A stretch of DNA of 64,000 nucleotides from Flavobacterium panacis. Lineage in GTDB: Bacteria > Bacteroidota > Bacteroidia > Flavobacteriales > Flavobacteriaceae. Shown here in pieces: positions 54,782 through 64,000 of the stretch (position 1 is the stretch's first letter; each line of letters opens with the position of its first letter). Where the stretch lies: contig NZ_JANKMS010000001.1 of NCBI RefSeq assembly GCF_024649945.1, forward strand, positions 434,001 through 498,000. Direction: 5' to 3'. The notes beneath the pieces were generated by a model. The model made no database searches, was not told the origin of the DNA, and was given only the letters and a program-made list of their open reading frames with translations. A program made the position numbers and the translations under genes.

Positions 54782-55546
54782 TTATCTTGTAATTAATATT
54801 ATAGAACTTAGTATTAAGGAAGCAATAGTAAGTATCGTACTCGCATTTCCGATATAACCCGCAGTTTTAACTTTTGCATTATTCGGATTGACAACCAATA
54901 CATCATTTTGGCGAACCTGATACTCGTCTTTATTCAACCAATTTGCTGTTGTAAGATCAACATGCGTAATGGTTCTTTTTCCGTCTGATTCTCTAATCAG
55001 CAGTATATCATCACGTTTTCCGTTAATGGTAAGATCTCCAGCATATCCAAGTGCCTGAGGAACTGAGACTGATTGCTCTAAAAAGGTGTAAGTTCCTGGT
55101 GATTTTACCTCGCCTAGAATGGTTACTTTAGCATTAAGAATTCTTACTGCCACTGAAGGATTTATTAAATGTCCACCCTTTTCTAGCTCCGATTTAATTT
55201 TTGTTTCTAAATCTTTTACCGATAATCCGGCAGTACTGATTTCTCCTAGAACAGGAAGCACAATCGTTTTCTCGGGAGAAACAAGATAGCCCTGTACTTT
55301 TAAAATATCGATTGTACTGCTGACTCCCACAGTGCTTGGAGTCTGGATGTTGTACGGAAGAGCTGTCTCGGGCACCAGAGCACCAATCCTGATGCTAAGG
55401 ATATCATTTGGTTCGATGGAAACCGCTTTTAAATTTGTTGTAACTGAAGCGTAATCAGCTGAATCCTGAAAATAAATAATATCCTTTTTAGAGGCACAGG
55501 AGAAAAATAAAATACTAAAGAGTATTACATAAAATAATCTATTCAT
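54782..55546 (-). CDS. Wza-like polysaccharide export lipoprotein
   Basis: 254 residues with lipobox LFFSC (Cys17), a poly-export domain (SIEPNDILSIRIGALVPETALPYN, GYLVSPEKTIVLPVLGEISTAGLSVKDLETKIKSEL), an SLBB domain (AKVTILGEVKSPGTYTFLEQSVSVPQALGYAGDL) and a C-terminal helix (STILTIASLILSSIILIT). It forms the outer-membrane channel for the polymer. Its stop is 8 bases before the Wzc-like gene on the same strand. Confidence 0.92.
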   Translation of the reverse strand: MNRLFYVILFSILFFSCASKKDIIYFQDSADYASVTTNLKAVSIEPNDILSIRIGALVPETALPYNIQTPSTVGVSSTIDILKVQGYLVSPEKTIVLPVLGEISTAGLSVKDLETKIKSELEKGGHLINPSVAVRILNAKVTILGEVKSPGTYTFLEQSVSVPQALGYAGDLTINGKRDDILLIRESDGKRTITHVDLTTANWLNKDEYQVRQNDVLVVNPNNAKVKTAGYIGNASTILTIASLILSSIILITR

Positions 55547-55618
55547 TAGATCTTGGTGTAAATTTAAAAATTCAAGGCATTTTGGAATGTACTATCTTTC
55601 AAGTACCTAAAAATGAAA

Positions 55619-55819
55619 CTAAAGAGAATCCGTCAATTGTCTGGATTCGTACTGAGTACTTTTCTGTACTTTCATTTTATCATTCAGTTTAGACAATCGG
55701 TGCAGCTGTTTTTTCTGCACTTTATCTTTAACATAATATCGGTACAATTCTTTTCCGATAAAAAAACCGGCAATTGAGATTCCTGAAAGAAATCCGGCTG
55801 CATAATAAGTCACGTTCAT
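55619..55819 (-). CDS. Small membrane-anchored hypothetical protein
   Basis: 66 residues: one helix at the N-terminus (YYAAGFLSGISIAGFFIG) and a basic, coiled-coil-like remainder. It sits between the sugar transferase and the Wza-like gene, on the same strand, with short gaps, so it is likely a real but unnamed part of the polysaccharide locus. Confidence 0.5.
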   Translation of the reverse strand: MNVTYYAAGFLSGISIAGFFIGKELYRYYVKDKVQKKQLHRLSKLNDKMKVQKSTQYESRQLTDSL

Positions 55820-55836
55820 AATTATTTAGTTTTTAG

Positions 55837-57237
55837 TTAAAAAGCATTTTCATCTCCTTTCAGTGTTAGCACAACTGTAAGAAGGCATATTTTTAAGTCT
55901 TTTATCAGACTCCAGTTTTGCAGATATTCAATGTCTGCTTTAACTCTTTTCTTCATGTCAGAGACTTTTTTAGTTTCTCCTCTATGTCCTGAAATTTGTG
56001 CTAAACCAGTAATTCCCGGTTTTACAAAATGACGCACCATAAAATCATTAATCTGGCTGTTGTAATCTTCTGTGTGTTTAATCATGTGTGGACGTGGTCC
56101 TACTACACTCATGTCTCCTTGCAAAACATTAAAAAACTGTGGAAGTTCGTCTAGACTTGTTCTTCTGATGAACTTTCCTATCGGAGTTACACGCATATCA
56201 CCTTTCTTAGCCTGAACGCTGTCACTATCTGTATTAACAGCCATACTTCTAAACTTGTAGCAATAAAAAGACTGATTTTTTTTACCTGTTCGAAGTTGTT
56301 TGAATAAAACTGGTCCTTTGCTCTGTCTTTTTATAATGATTGCCAGAATTGGATAAAGCCATGACAAAACAAAAGTGATAACCAGAAGACTAAAAACGAT
56401 ATCGAAAACTCGTTTTACAAGTCTGTTATAAGCATTTTGCAACGGTTCATGTCTTGGTCGAATGATGTGAAAATTTTCATAACTGGTACTACTGAAAGAG
56501 AACTTAGAAATAGATGAAAGATCTGGTACAAATTTTAATCGGATACAATATCGGTCTGCTAGTTCAAAATACGTATTCAGATCATCAATAAATTCTGTTT
56601 TTACGACAATGTATAATTCCTGAATTCCTTTTTCTGAAGCGCTATGTATGATGTTTATAAGCGCATGATTAAAAGAAGCTTTGTCAACTGCCTTGTCTTC
56701 ATCAGCGTCGTTGATAATACCCAGAAAATTAAAGAAATAAGAGTTGCTTTCTAATTTGGATGCCAACTGAATACTCGTCGGATTAAATCCCCAGATTGCT
56801 ACCGTAAAAGGCTTTTTGACCCAGCTTTTGATATTATTTAAGACATAAGTAAATCCAATTCTTGATAGTAGAAGATAAAAAAGCAGAAAACTAAATTGTA
56901 ACGTACTGGCATCTACACTCATCTGATATCTCTTTAATCCCTGAAAAAGTACAATGCAACTCTGCCAGAACAGAAACTGACATAAAAACACACGCCAACT
57001 ACTGCGATAAAAAGCGGGCAAACTAAACACTGTATCTAGTCTGTATAAATTAAAATATAAAACTGCCAATATCCATCCAGCTGCAGCAATAAGATAACTG
57101 CTTGTGGCAAAAGTCGAAGTCCATTCTACATTAGCATTGGCTGCAAAATGTAAAAAGAAAAATACACTGGCAACTACTGCACAGAAATCAGCTGCCATAC
57201 TGCAAAAAATAAAAGTAAATTTATGTCTGTTACGCAT
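55837..57237 (-). CDS. Undecaprenyl-phosphate sugar phosphotransferase (WcaJ/WbaP-type)
   Basis: 466 residues: four or five N-terminal helices, a CoA-binding-like middle (FTVAIWGFNPTSIQLASKLE), one helix (VFDIVFSLLVITFVLSWLYPILAIIIK) and the catalytic part with FKQLRTGKKNQSFYCYKFRSM, RRTSLDELPQFFNVLQGDMSVVGPRPHMIKHTEDY and FVKPGITGLAQISG. It starts synthesis by placing the first sugar phosphate on undecaprenyl phosphate. It overlaps the VanZ gene by 8 bases. Confidence 0.93.
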   Translation of the reverse strand: MRNRHKFTFIFCSMAADFCAVVASVFFFLHFAANANVEWTSTFATSSYLIAAAGWILAVLYFNLYRLDTVFSLPAFYRSSWRVFLCQFLFWQSCIVLFQGLKRYQMSVDASTLQFSFLLFYLLLSRIGFTYVLNNIKSWVKKPFTVAIWGFNPTSIQLASKLESNSYFFNFLGIINDADEDKAVDKASFNHALINIIHSASEKGIQELYIVVKTEFIDDLNTYFELADRYCIRLKFVPDLSSISKFSFSSTSYENFHIIRPRHEPLQNAYNRLVKRVFDIVFSLLVITFVLSWLYPILAIIIKRQSKGPVLFKQLRTGKKNQSFYCYKFRSMAVNTDSDSVQAKKGDMRVTPIGKFIRRTSLDELPQFFNVLQGDMSVVGPRPHMIKHTEDYNSQINDFMVRHFVKPGITGLAQISGHRGETKKVSDMKKRVKADIEYLQNWSLIKDLKICLLTVVLTLKGDENAF

Positions 57238-57676
57238 TTTTATTAAATAAATAATGATTTAACTTCTTGAATACTAAAGCACAGGCGCCACCGAAAATTC
57301 CTCCGGCTATTCCAAAAAAGATATCCATTGTATCAGGATGTCTGTCTGATATAAAAAACTGTCCTGCTTCTGCAGCGCATACAATAACTGCACAGATAAG
57401 AACAGTCTGCAGATGTACAAAAATGATTTTATTGTATGGCTCATCTGTAAAAGATTCCAGCAGGACTTCACATAAAAATCCTAAGATTACAAATGGAACT
57501 GCCGTACGAAAATTCAAATATTCATTAGTCCAGTCTACGATAATCTGTGGCAAATAAGTTTCTGTACCAAGATTGGAAGACGGAAGCCAGGAATAATAAA
57601 AAACACCAGCTGTACATATTAAAAACATTACTATAGTAAACACTCTACTATTGTTTTTACAATTACTACTACTCAT
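57230..57676 (-). CDS. VanZ family membrane protein
   Basis: 148 residues with four helices (FTIVMFLICTAGVFYYSWLP, RTAVPFVILGFLCEVLLES, IIFVHLQTVLICAVIVCAAEAGQFFI, IFFGIAGGIFGGACALVF) and the VanZ-like EAGQFFISDRHPDTMDIFFGIAGG motif. The function of VanZ proteins outside glycopeptide resistance is unclear; they are common in exopolysaccharide loci of Bacteroidota. Confidence 0.82.
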   Translation of the reverse strand: MSSSNCKNNSRVFTIVMFLICTAGVFYYSWLPSSNLGTETYLPQIIVDWTNEYLNFRTAVPFVILGFLCEVLLESFTDEPYNKIIFVHLQTVLICAVIVCAAEAGQFFISDRHPDTMDIFFGIAGGIFGGACALVFKKLNHYLFNKNA

Positions 57677-57701
57677 TAAAGGGGGATTTTGTATAAAAAA
57701 A

Positions 57702-58445
57702 TTAGTCTAAGTACTGTTTCAATGCTCTGAGCTTTTTTCGGAATACAGCTCTAAAAGCAGGAAGACCGTGATAACTGTAAATACGGTAATCTTCATAAAG
57801 AACTTCAAGCGCACGGCTTCTCGATGTGCTCAATCCGCCCATTCTCATTTTTACCATGTAAGTGTTCAGATAAGCCAGATTGATTTTGCTTTTAAATAAA
57901 TAGCGCAATAAAAATTCAGTATCAGAAGCTATTTTAAAGTCAAGATTATAATAGCCTAGTTTTTCTATTACTTCTTTTTTAAGATAAACCGTTGGATGCA
58001 AAGGCAGCCAGCCCGATTTTAATTTTTTGTAATTGTATTCTCCTCCTATTCTGTCACGTACAATTTTTTCCTCTGCATCGTTGGTTACATAAACTCCGTC
58101 GCCATAAATTCCATCATAAGAAGGCGATTTTTGAAAAACTTCTACAATTTTTGAAACCACTTTATGATCATAAAATTCATCATCTGAATGCATGAGTCCG
58201 ATAATTTCTCCAGTTGCCATTTTCAGGCCTTTATTAATGGCATCATACATTCCTTTATCTGGTTCAGACAAGAATTTGTTTATTTTTCCTTCATAGGATT
58301 GAAGAATTTGCTTGGTACCGTCTGTTGAATTTCCATCAATAACAATATATTCAATGTCAGGATAATCCTGTGATAAGACGCTCTCCACGGCGTTTGCAAT
58401 GGTTTCTTTTCTATTATAGCAAATAGTAATGATAGAAACTTTCAT
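57702..58445 (-). CDS. Family 2 (GT-A) glycosyltransferase
   Basis: 247 residues. VSIITICYNRKETIANAVESVLSQDYPDIEYIVIDGNSTDGTKQIL is the GT2 nucleotide-sugar-binding start; MHSDDEFYD supplies the metal-binding acidic motif. Adds one sugar to the lipid-linked repeat unit. The specific sugar cannot be read. A 209-base gap separates it from the acetyltransferase gene upstream. Confidence 0.92.
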   Translation of the reverse strand: MKVSIITICYNRKETIANAVESVLSQDYPDIEYIVIDGNSTDGTKQILQSYEGKINKFLSEPDKGMYDAINKGLKMATGEIIGLMHSDDEFYDHKVVSKIVEVFQKSPSYDGIYGDGVYVTNDAEEKIVRDRIGGEYNYKKLKSGWLPLHPTVYLKKEVIEKLGYYNLDFKIASDTEFLLRYLFKSKINLAYLNTYMVKMRMGGLSTSRSRALEVLYEDYRIYSYHGLPAFRAVFRKKLRALKQYLD

Positions 58446-58654
58446 GATTGTGTTTTTAGTTAATTAGAAAATTTGAAATAAGAAAGGCTGCGCCACAACT
58501 TATTTGTGCCGAAAAAAATCTTTTTGAATAGTAGAAATGGAGCGTATTGTTTTATCTATTCACTGAGTCTAAAAAACTAGTGTCATGTACCTGAGTAGAT
58601 TATTTTTTAATTTTATAAAGTGATTATTATCTTTCGAAATAGTAGCAACAAAGT

Positions 58655-59203
58655 TTACCAGCGTTCTTTTACCAATTGAAGCGGATTACCACTAAAAACT
58701 CCGTTTTCAGGTAATGATTTGGTCACTACCGATCCTACGGAAACAATGGTATTGATACCTATTTTTACGTTAGGACCAACAAAAGAAGATGCGCCTACCC
58801 AACTTCCGTCTTCGAGTACTATTACTCCGTTTCTGTAAGGCATTGTAGGATCTTTATAATCATGATTTCCGCCACAAACAAAAACTTTTTGGCTGATACA
58901 GACGTTATTTCCTATGGTAAGTAATTCAAAATTTAAAAGGAATACTTCTTCGCCAATCCAGCAATTGTCTCCTACAATTAATTTCCATGGAAAATGAATA
59001 TTAACTCTGGGTTTTATTACGAGTCCCTTCCCTACTTTTGCTCCAAAAGCTTTCAATAAAAACACTTTGAATTTTGATGGATAAGGAATAGCCGAAAGAA
59101 AGAATACCACTTTTGTTACGTACCATAGCATCTCTTTTGCTTTAGATGCTCCTCTGTCGAGACCGATCTCTGAATCAAATAAATCTAAACGGACTTTTTT
59201 CAT
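58655..59203 (-). CDS. WcaF-like hexapeptide acetyltransferase
   Basis: 182 residues of left-handed beta-helix type with RVNIHFPWKLIVGDNCWIGEEVFLLNFELLTIGNNVCISQKVFVCGGNHDYKDPTMPYRNG; the catalytic His is in GGNHDYKD. It resembles colanic-acid WcaF and sugar O-acetyltransferases and probably acetylates a sugar in the repeat unit. Confidence 0.88.
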   Translation of the reverse strand: MKKVRLDLFDSEIGLDRGASKAKEMLWYVTKVVFFLSAIPYPSKFKVFLLKAFGAKVGKGLVIKPRVNIHFPWKLIVGDNCWIGEEVFLLNFELLTIGNNVCISQKVFVCGGNHDYKDPTMPYRNGVIVLEDGSWVGASSFVGPNVKIGINTIVSVGSVVTKSLPENGVFSGNPLQLVKERW

Positions 59204-59214
59204 AATAATTGAAA

Positions 59215-60300
59215 TTAAATATGTTTAATAACTTTAAAAACTTTTTCTGCAAACTGAGATTCTGTGAAGTAAGATTGAACATATTCTCTGTTTATATTGC
59301 TGTACTGATCCACACATTGTTCTAATTTTTCATTAATTTGAAGCAGTGTACTGCAGATGCATTCGGGACTTTTTGCAGGAACGAAAAAACCATTCTCTGT
59401 ACTGACGATGTCCGGAATTCCTGAAAACTTGGTTGTCACAATAATATTCCCAGTGGCCATAGCTTCGATAAGAGAAATTGGTTGCCCTTCCATACGGTAG
59501 TAAGTGGGTAGAACAAAGACATTAGATTTTTGGAGCAGATCAATTTTAGGTTGCCCTGATACAACACCGTGATATTGGATAAAACCTTGCAGTTCTTTAA
59601 ATTTATCATTTATAATCTGCTCAGATTCGTCTTCAATTTTACCTGCTATATCTGCTTCAAAAACAACTCCTTTATCTTTTAATAAAATAAGGCAATCCAA
59701 AAAATCAATGATCCCTTTTTCTTCCATCAGATTGCTCAAATAAAGTAGTCTGAGCATGTCTTTCGGTTTAGCATCTTCATTTTTTTGAACCAAATCATCC
59801 TGTGCAAAATTTTCGGCTTTGAAAACTTTTTTAGCTGGTAGAAGTCCTTCAAAATTGTTTCGCAAAGAATCTGAAAGCACTATTCCTGCTGCTGCTTTTT
59901 TGATGTAATAAGAAAAAAGTCTCTTCTTAAGTCCTTTCAACGATTTGTATTCATTCCCCAGATGATTTCCATGAACATGAATTATATAAGGTCTGTTTTT
60001 TAATAGACAGTACACATAAAAAGGCATGTATTTTACGATCCCGAAAAAGGTTTGTCCTGGAGTAGTATACACAATATCAGATTTCGAAATAGTGGATAAT
60101 TCTTTGTAAACCTTTAAAAATGAAAACACTTTACTGAATGAAAAATTTCCAACATTTTCAGAAGATATATTTTTTGAACTCGTATTTATGGTCTGAACTG
60201 AAATCTCATTTTTCAGGTTTAACTGTTTCAAAAGAATCTCATTAGCTAAAGAACAACCGTTAATAGGTTTTGGAAAAGGGCCAATAATAAGTAGTTTCAT
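59215..60300 (-). CDS. Family 4 (GT-B) glycosyltransferase
   Basis: 361 residues: N-terminal acceptor half (KLLIIGPFPKPINGCSLANEILLKQLNL) and C-terminal donor half with DMLRLLYLSNLMEEKGIIDFLD and the EX7E-like PISLIEAMATGNIIVTTKFSGIPDIV. It adds a sugar to the growing repeat unit in the cytoplasm; donor and acceptor are unknown. It is 5 bases downstream of the acyltransferase gene. Confidence 0.92.
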   Translation of the reverse strand: MKLLIIGPFPKPINGCSLANEILLKQLNLKNEISVQTINTSSKNISSENVGNFSFSKVFSFLKVYKELSTISKSDIVYTTPGQTFFGIVKYMPFYVYCLLKNRPYIIHVHGNHLGNEYKSLKGLKKRLFSYYIKKAAAGIVLSDSLRNNFEGLLPAKKVFKAENFAQDDLVQKNEDAKPKDMLRLLYLSNLMEEKGIIDFLDCLILLKDKGVVFEADIAGKIEDESEQIINDKFKELQGFIQYHGVVSGQPKIDLLQKSNVFVLPTYYRMEGQPISLIEAMATGNIIVTTKFSGIPDIVSTENGFFVPAKSPECICSTLLQINEKLEQCVDQYSNINREYVQSYFTESQFAEKVFKVIKHI

Positions 60301-60305
60301 CTTTT

Positions 60306-60845
60306 TTATTTTCTATCTTTTTGTACAAATGAATTCGTAGTTTGTTGTTCCCATTTAAGGGCTTTTTCGGTTAGTTTTCCAATAATCTGAGCTGGGTTTC
60401 CAATCACAATAGAATCTGAAGGAATGCTGCCTCTTACCACGCTTCCTGCTCCAATCACGACATTATCTTGAATAATTGTTCCCGGCATAATCAAAGCTCC
60501 CATCCCGATAAAGACATTTTTTCCGATATGAATTTCTTTCTTGAAAGCAAAATCTGTTTCTGGCATTTTTCCCAATGCAATAAGACCAGTCGTTAGAGAA
60601 TAATCATGTGTCAGCAGTATTACTTTTTCTGAAATCACAACACGTTCTGATAAGTAAATTTTATTAAAATCATCAAACCTTACCTGAGTCGAAATATAAC
60701 GTGGCATACCATTCATATGAACTCCAGCCAGTTTTAGAATGAAATTGTATCCCTTCATATACAATCTAGGCATTCTACCATCAAAAGGTTTTAAAAATAT
60801 TTTACCAATATGAAATGCCAATTTTACAAATAGCCTTTTGATCAT
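60306..60845 (-). CDS. Hexapeptide-repeat acyltransferase
   Basis: 179 residues, with a helix-rich start then left-handed beta-helix repeats (VFIGMGALIMPGTIIQDNVVIGAGSVVRGSIPSDSIVIGNPAQIIG) and the HDYSL catalytic-His region. It probably acetylates or otherwise modifies a sugar of the polymer. The start overlaps the flippase stop by 4 bases. Confidence 0.87.
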   Translation of the reverse strand: MIKRLFVKLAFHIGKIFLKPFDGRMPRLYMKGYNFILKLAGVHMNGMPRYISTQVRFDDFNKIYLSERVVISEKVILLTHDYSLTTGLIALGKMPETDFAFKKEIHIGKNVFIGMGALIMPGTIIQDNVVIGAGSVVRGSIPSDSIVIGNPAQIIGKLTEKALKWEQQTTNSFVQKDRK

Positions 60846-62383
60846 AATTTTTTATTTATAATATTTTGTATTAAACCAGCAGTATATCGAAGTTCGCTTG
60901 TCCTGAAATAGAACAGCATAATAATGATGTTCGGAATTATAAGAGCTGTTATTCCCTTTCCGATAAAACCTAAAAAGTTATCCGAAAAGAAGGACTGCAA
61001 ACCAGTTACTATTCCATAACAAATAATCAGAACTGCTGTATATTTAATAAGGGTTATATAGTATTGTGTTACTTTTTTTTGAAAACCGTATTTAAAAACC
61101 ACATAAGGTTCCCACCAAATATTGGTTGTGAGATTGCTGATTATGGTAGCTGTAATAACAGATTCTATTCCCCATTTTAAAACCAACAGGAAATAAAATG
61201 AAAATGATAAATTGATGACTGCCTCAAATAAAGATTTCCATTTAATGGGCCAAAACAAACCTTTGGCATCTATAAAGATTTGAGAAGTCATTCTCATACG
61301 ATCCAGATAGAAATTAAAGGTGATTAAAAGTGTAATTACTGCCGAAAAAACATATTCTTTACCCCAAATCAGACTGATAAAAGGATTGACCAATGTGCTT
61401 AAAGCTGTAAAACAACAAATAGCAAAATAAGCATTGATAAAGAAGAGCTTTTTAAAAAATTGATGTGCCTCTTCATTTGACTTTTGTGCAGCGAAATTCC
61501 CAACACTTGCCGTTACAGGCAACATAATCTGCATAAAAACAATTCTTATGGTATTGGTCAGCAATAAATAATTAGAATAAATTCCCATTACTATAATTCC
61601 GGCAAATTTGGAAATCAGTAAATCATCTACTCCAGTTATTACAACAGAACCTAACTTACTGAATGACATGGCAAATACATTTTTTTTTAATGCATCTTTA
61701 TCAATTTTGTCAATTTTCTTGTCCTTGTGTGAAGCCAGAAATGGAAATAATCGATCTGCTTTTTTTGAAATAAAATAGTTTCCTAAAAAAGTACAGACAA
61801 TCTGAATAATCAAAAAACTTAAAAAGTCACGAAATACCAGTAATGCAATGATCTGTAAACTTCCTTTTAGTAAATTGAAATAAAGCTGGTTTAAAGAATC
61901 AATATGCCCGTTCTGACTCGCTATAATCAACGATCTCTTGTAATTAAAGAAGTAACTTACTGAAGTATTTAAAAGATACAACAGATAAATTATCCATAAA
62001 GCAGGCAATTCTTTGGGCAGTTCTGATACATCACTTATAAAAAAATCTAAAAATGGAATCAGAATCAGACCAGCCAGAAAAATAAAAGTACCAATCCCTT
62101 CGTACACTTTGGCGTAATAATTCATCAGTTTGGCAACCTTGATTTCGTCATTTACTGCCAGTGGCGAATACATGGCATATATAACTGCTGTTCCAAAACC
62201 TATTTCTGCAAAGGACAGTACAGAAAGTATATTGGTAAATAATCCATTAATACCTAAATAGGCTGCTCCTAAAGTTTTTATAAAAATGGTTCGTACCGCA
62301 AAATTTAAAACAATCGTTGCTAGTTGTCCTATTAAAGCTGCCGCAGAATTCTTTATGGAACTGCGGGTTCTGTTTGTTGTCAT
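60842..62383 (-). CDS. Polysaccharide flippase, Wzx-like (MATE/MOP superfamily)
   Basis: 513 residues with 12-14 predicted helices. The N-terminal KNSAAALIGQLATIVLNFAVRTIFIKTLGAAYLGINGLFTNILSVLSFAEIGFGTAVIYAMY is typical of polysaccharide-biosynthesis flippases. Flips the lipid-linked repeat unit to the periplasm. No Wzy polymerase gene was seen in the window; it may lie further right. Confidence 0.92.
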   Translation of the reverse strand: MTTNRTRSSIKNSAAALIGQLATIVLNFAVRTIFIKTLGAAYLGINGLFTNILSVLSFAEIGFGTAVIYAMYSPLAVNDEIKVAKLMNYYAKVYEGIGTFIFLAGLILIPFLDFFISDVSELPKELPALWIIYLLYLLNTSVSYFFNYKRSLIIASQNGHIDSLNQLYFNLLKGSLQIIALLVFRDFLSFLIIQIVCTFLGNYFISKKADRLFPFLASHKDKKIDKIDKDALKKNVFAMSFSKLGSVVITGVDDLLISKFAGIIVMGIYSNYLLLTNTIRIVFMQIMLPVTASVGNFAAQKSNEEAHQFFKKLFFINAYFAICCFTALSTLVNPFISLIWGKEYVFSAVITLLITFNFYLDRMRMTSQIFIDAKGLFWPIKWKSLFEAVINLSFSFYFLLVLKWGIESVITATIISNLTTNIWWEPYVVFKYGFQKKVTQYYITLIKYTAVLIICYGIVTGLQSFFSDNFLGFIGKGITALIIPNIIIMLFYFRTSELRYTAGLIQNIINKKL

Positions 62384-62408
62384 TAAAAACTAAAATTTTA
62401 AAATCATA

Positions 62409-63092
62409 TTACTTCTCCCAATGGATATCTCTCTTCACCATTACTGCCGGAACGCCGCCAATGATTATATTGGGCTCGAAGAAAGATCTTGTTACGATTG
62501 ATCCCAAAGCAATAATACTATCATCTCCTATCGTAACTCCTTTAAGAATGAATGAATAACTGGCAATCCAGACATGGTTGCCTATCTTAATGGGTTTGTT
62601 TTGATTAATCACTTTATTCTCTTGATTATAAACAACATGACCATCTCCATCTCGGATGTGAATATCCCAGCCAGCGAGTATATTTTTACCAAAAGTTATG
62701 GAAGTATTACTTGCGCAAAAGAAATTCTGATTTGCCGTAAAATTTTCACCAAAAATTATTTTTCCTTCATTATCGGCTCTTAGAGAAACTCCTCGGGCAA
62801 AATGTGCTTTTCCTTCAAAAATAACTTTACATTGTTTTTTGATGATCCAGTAGCTAAAGCGGTTGCATTCGTTTCCTTCAGCTCCTTCACCCCAGCCCAG
62901 CTTAATCATTCCAAATTTTGCTTTTGAATTTAATACGACTGTATTTCTATGCAACGAGCATAATTTAGTTCTATAATCGACCAGTATCGGAAGCTTAAAG
63001 GCTGTTTTGGGTTCAAACAAACAGAAATTGAAATAAATGGTTTTTGGTAAGCTTAAACTTAAGCGAATTATCTTTTTTATTAAATGGATCAT
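62409..63092 (-). CDS. Hexapeptide-repeat acyltransferase
   Basis: 227 residues: a left-handed beta-helix with KIIFGENFTANQNFFCASNTSITFGKNILAGWDIHIRDGDGHVVYNQENKVI and the closing HVWIASYSFILKGVTIGDDSIIALGSIVTRSFFEPNIIIGGVPAVMVKRDIHWEK. It belongs to the xenobiotic/sugar acetyltransferase-like group. It overlaps the glycosyltransferase gene upstream by 4 bases. Confidence 0.87.
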   Translation of the reverse strand: MIHLIKKIIRLSLSLPKTIYFNFCLFEPKTAFKLPILVDYRTKLCSLHRNTVVLNSKAKFGMIKLGWGEGAEGNECNRFSYWIIKKQCKVIFEGKAHFARGVSLRADNEGKIIFGENFTANQNFFCASNTSITFGKNILAGWDIHIRDGDGHVVYNQENKVINQNKPIKIGNHVWIASYSFILKGVTIGDDSIIALGSIVTRSFFEPNIIIGGVPAVMVKRDIHWEK

Positions 63093-64000
63093 AATTGCTT
63101 GTTTACCGTATTACATAATTTAATTATGGCTTCTCCTGCGTTAGTCCAGCTGTATTGTTTAGCATTTTTATATCCTGCTTCTATCAACTCATTTCTAAAT
63201 TGCTCATCAAGAATAATACGTTCCATTGCCGCTGTAGTTTCTTCAATCTTAAATGGATCTACCAAAACAGCAGCATTTCCGGCAACTTCAGGCATAGAAG
63301 AAATATTCGAAGTAATTACTGGAGTTCCTGCTGCCATAGCTTCTATAATGGGAAGTCCAAAACCTTCATAAGATGAAATAAAAGCCATTGCTAAAGCCAA
63401 TTTATAGAGAGCTGGTTTGTCTTCTTCGTCAATGTAGGGAGTAAAAAAAACCTGCTTTTCTATGTGAAGATCTACTGCGAGTTTCTTTAATTCTTCATTT
63501 CCCTGAGTGATAACAAGTCTGACTTCTTCTCTAATATCATCAGAAAGCAAAGCATAAGCGCGAATCAGATTGTCAACATTTTTGTGTTTTCTGATGCCGC
63601 CTAAATAAACCACAAACTTATCTGGAAGCTGATATTTTTTGCTTATTTCCTTAAGCTTTTCGTCTTTTATTTGTTTGTTGTAAACCTTAAAATCAACTCC
63701 GTTGGGTACTACAAAAATTTTGTTTTTATCATATAAAAACTCCGAAAGAATGTCTTTTTTAGATGCTTCTGAAATGGTAATCAAATAATCAGAATGTTTG
63801 ATTGCATAAGCAATATCATTATGATAATCTGATTGAATGCTGTTGTTTTCTGTTGTTGTTCGTAAAGGAATTAAATCATGAATAGTTGTAATTACAAGCC
63901 CCTCGTAACGAACTCTTGGTATTTTATAAGTCAGGAACAAATTTATAGGCGCCGAACTTGCCGCCATGGCGTGGTAATAAAAAGGCAAAGGATTTTTTAA
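63089..64000 (-). CDS. Family 4 (GT-B) glycosyltransferase, 5' end outside window
   Basis: The frame is open to the window edge (four more codons before the TTG at 63988), so the gene starts further right. The visible about 300 residues include LVITTIHDLIPLR, the donor-half VYLGGIRKHKNVDNLIRAYALL, VFFTPYIDEEDKPALYKLALAMAFISSYEGFGLPIIEAMAAGTPVITSNISSMPEVAGNAAVLVDP with the EGFGLPIIEAMA catalytic/binding motif of mannosyltransferase-like GT4 enzymes. It belongs to the polysaccharide locus. Confidence 0.92.
   Translation of the reverse strand, partial: LKNPLPFYYHAMAASSAPINLFLTYKIPRVRYEGLVITTIHDLIPLRTTTENNSIQSDYHNDIAYAIKHSDYLITISEASKKDILSEFLYDKNKIFVVPNGVDFKVYNKQIKDEKLKEISKKYQLPDKFVVYLGGIRKHKNVDNLIRAYALLSDDIREEVRLVITQGNEELKKLAVDLHIEKQVFFTPYIDEEDKPALYKLALAMAFISSYEGFGLPIIEAMAAGTPVITSNISSMPEVAGNAAVLVDPFKIEETTAAMERIILDEQFRNELIEAGYKNAKQYSWTNAGEAIIKLCNTVNKQL

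Overview
The window looks like a chromosomal segment of a Bacteroidota bacterium, most likely a Flavobacterium or close relative. The DNA is AT-rich. Several promoters match the Bacteroidota form (TTTG, about 20 bases, TAnnTTTG). Gene content is typical of the group: SusC/SusD, FecI/FecR-type sigma/anti-sigma, TonB receptors with DUF4374 lipoproteins, PepSY membrane proteins and Gld-type ABC transporters. I saw no rRNA, tRNA or CRISPR array.

Layout. 1-6.6 kb: iron/siderophore-type genes (a PepSY membrane protein cut by the window edge, a PchR-like AraC regulator, a TonB receptor and a DUF4374 lipoprotein) with an SDR oxidoreductase between them. 6.6-11.3 kb: a formate/nitrite-type channel with a palindrome lodged in its promoter, a beta-helix lipoprotein, an ABM monooxygenase and small regulators. 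11.4-17.9 kb: an accessory island of poorly known, AT-rich, mostly minus-strand small genes separated by two families of GC-rich palindromic repeats, with tandem duplicated genes, a HEPN-like protein and a CdiI-like protein; it resembles an immunity/defence cassette array. 17.9-22.2 kb: amino-acid permease, AraC regulator and a gene with three fused RidA domains flanked by two inverted copies of a MITE-like element. 22.2-32.7 kb: a complete minus-strand urease locus (ureABC, an outer-membrane barrel, ureEFGD, a UreH/NicO nickel permease, a urea transporter, a TonB receptor and another outer-membrane protein).

33-38.2 kb: a small secreted protein, an AraC/RclC-like pair, an internally duplicated membrane protein, a broken AraC gene and an M28 peptidase. 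38.5-51.4 kb: a tight plus-strand locus of ECF sigma factor, FecR anti-sigma, STN-bearing SusC, SusD, GldA-like ATPase, fused GldF-GldG-like permease and PqqL-like M16 protease. I read it as a candidate SusCD version of a protease-associated (Fus/PqqL-like) protein or peptide import system; this is the strongest candidate here for something little described. 51.6-64 kb: exopolysaccharide synthesis (PHP phosphatase, Wzc-like kinase, Wza-like export lipoprotein, initiating sugar transferase, VanZ protein, glycosyltransferases, acyltransferases, flippase), running off the right edge.

How the parts work together. The sigma/anti-sigma pair probably senses occupancy of the SusC receptor through its STN domain and switches on the import/protease genes. 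The urease locus joins nickel uptake across both membranes, urea entry and enzyme maturation. The kinase and phosphatase genes, converging on one terminator, probably set the phosphorylation state that controls polymer export. All functions are inferred from sequence motifs read by eye; no database search was run.
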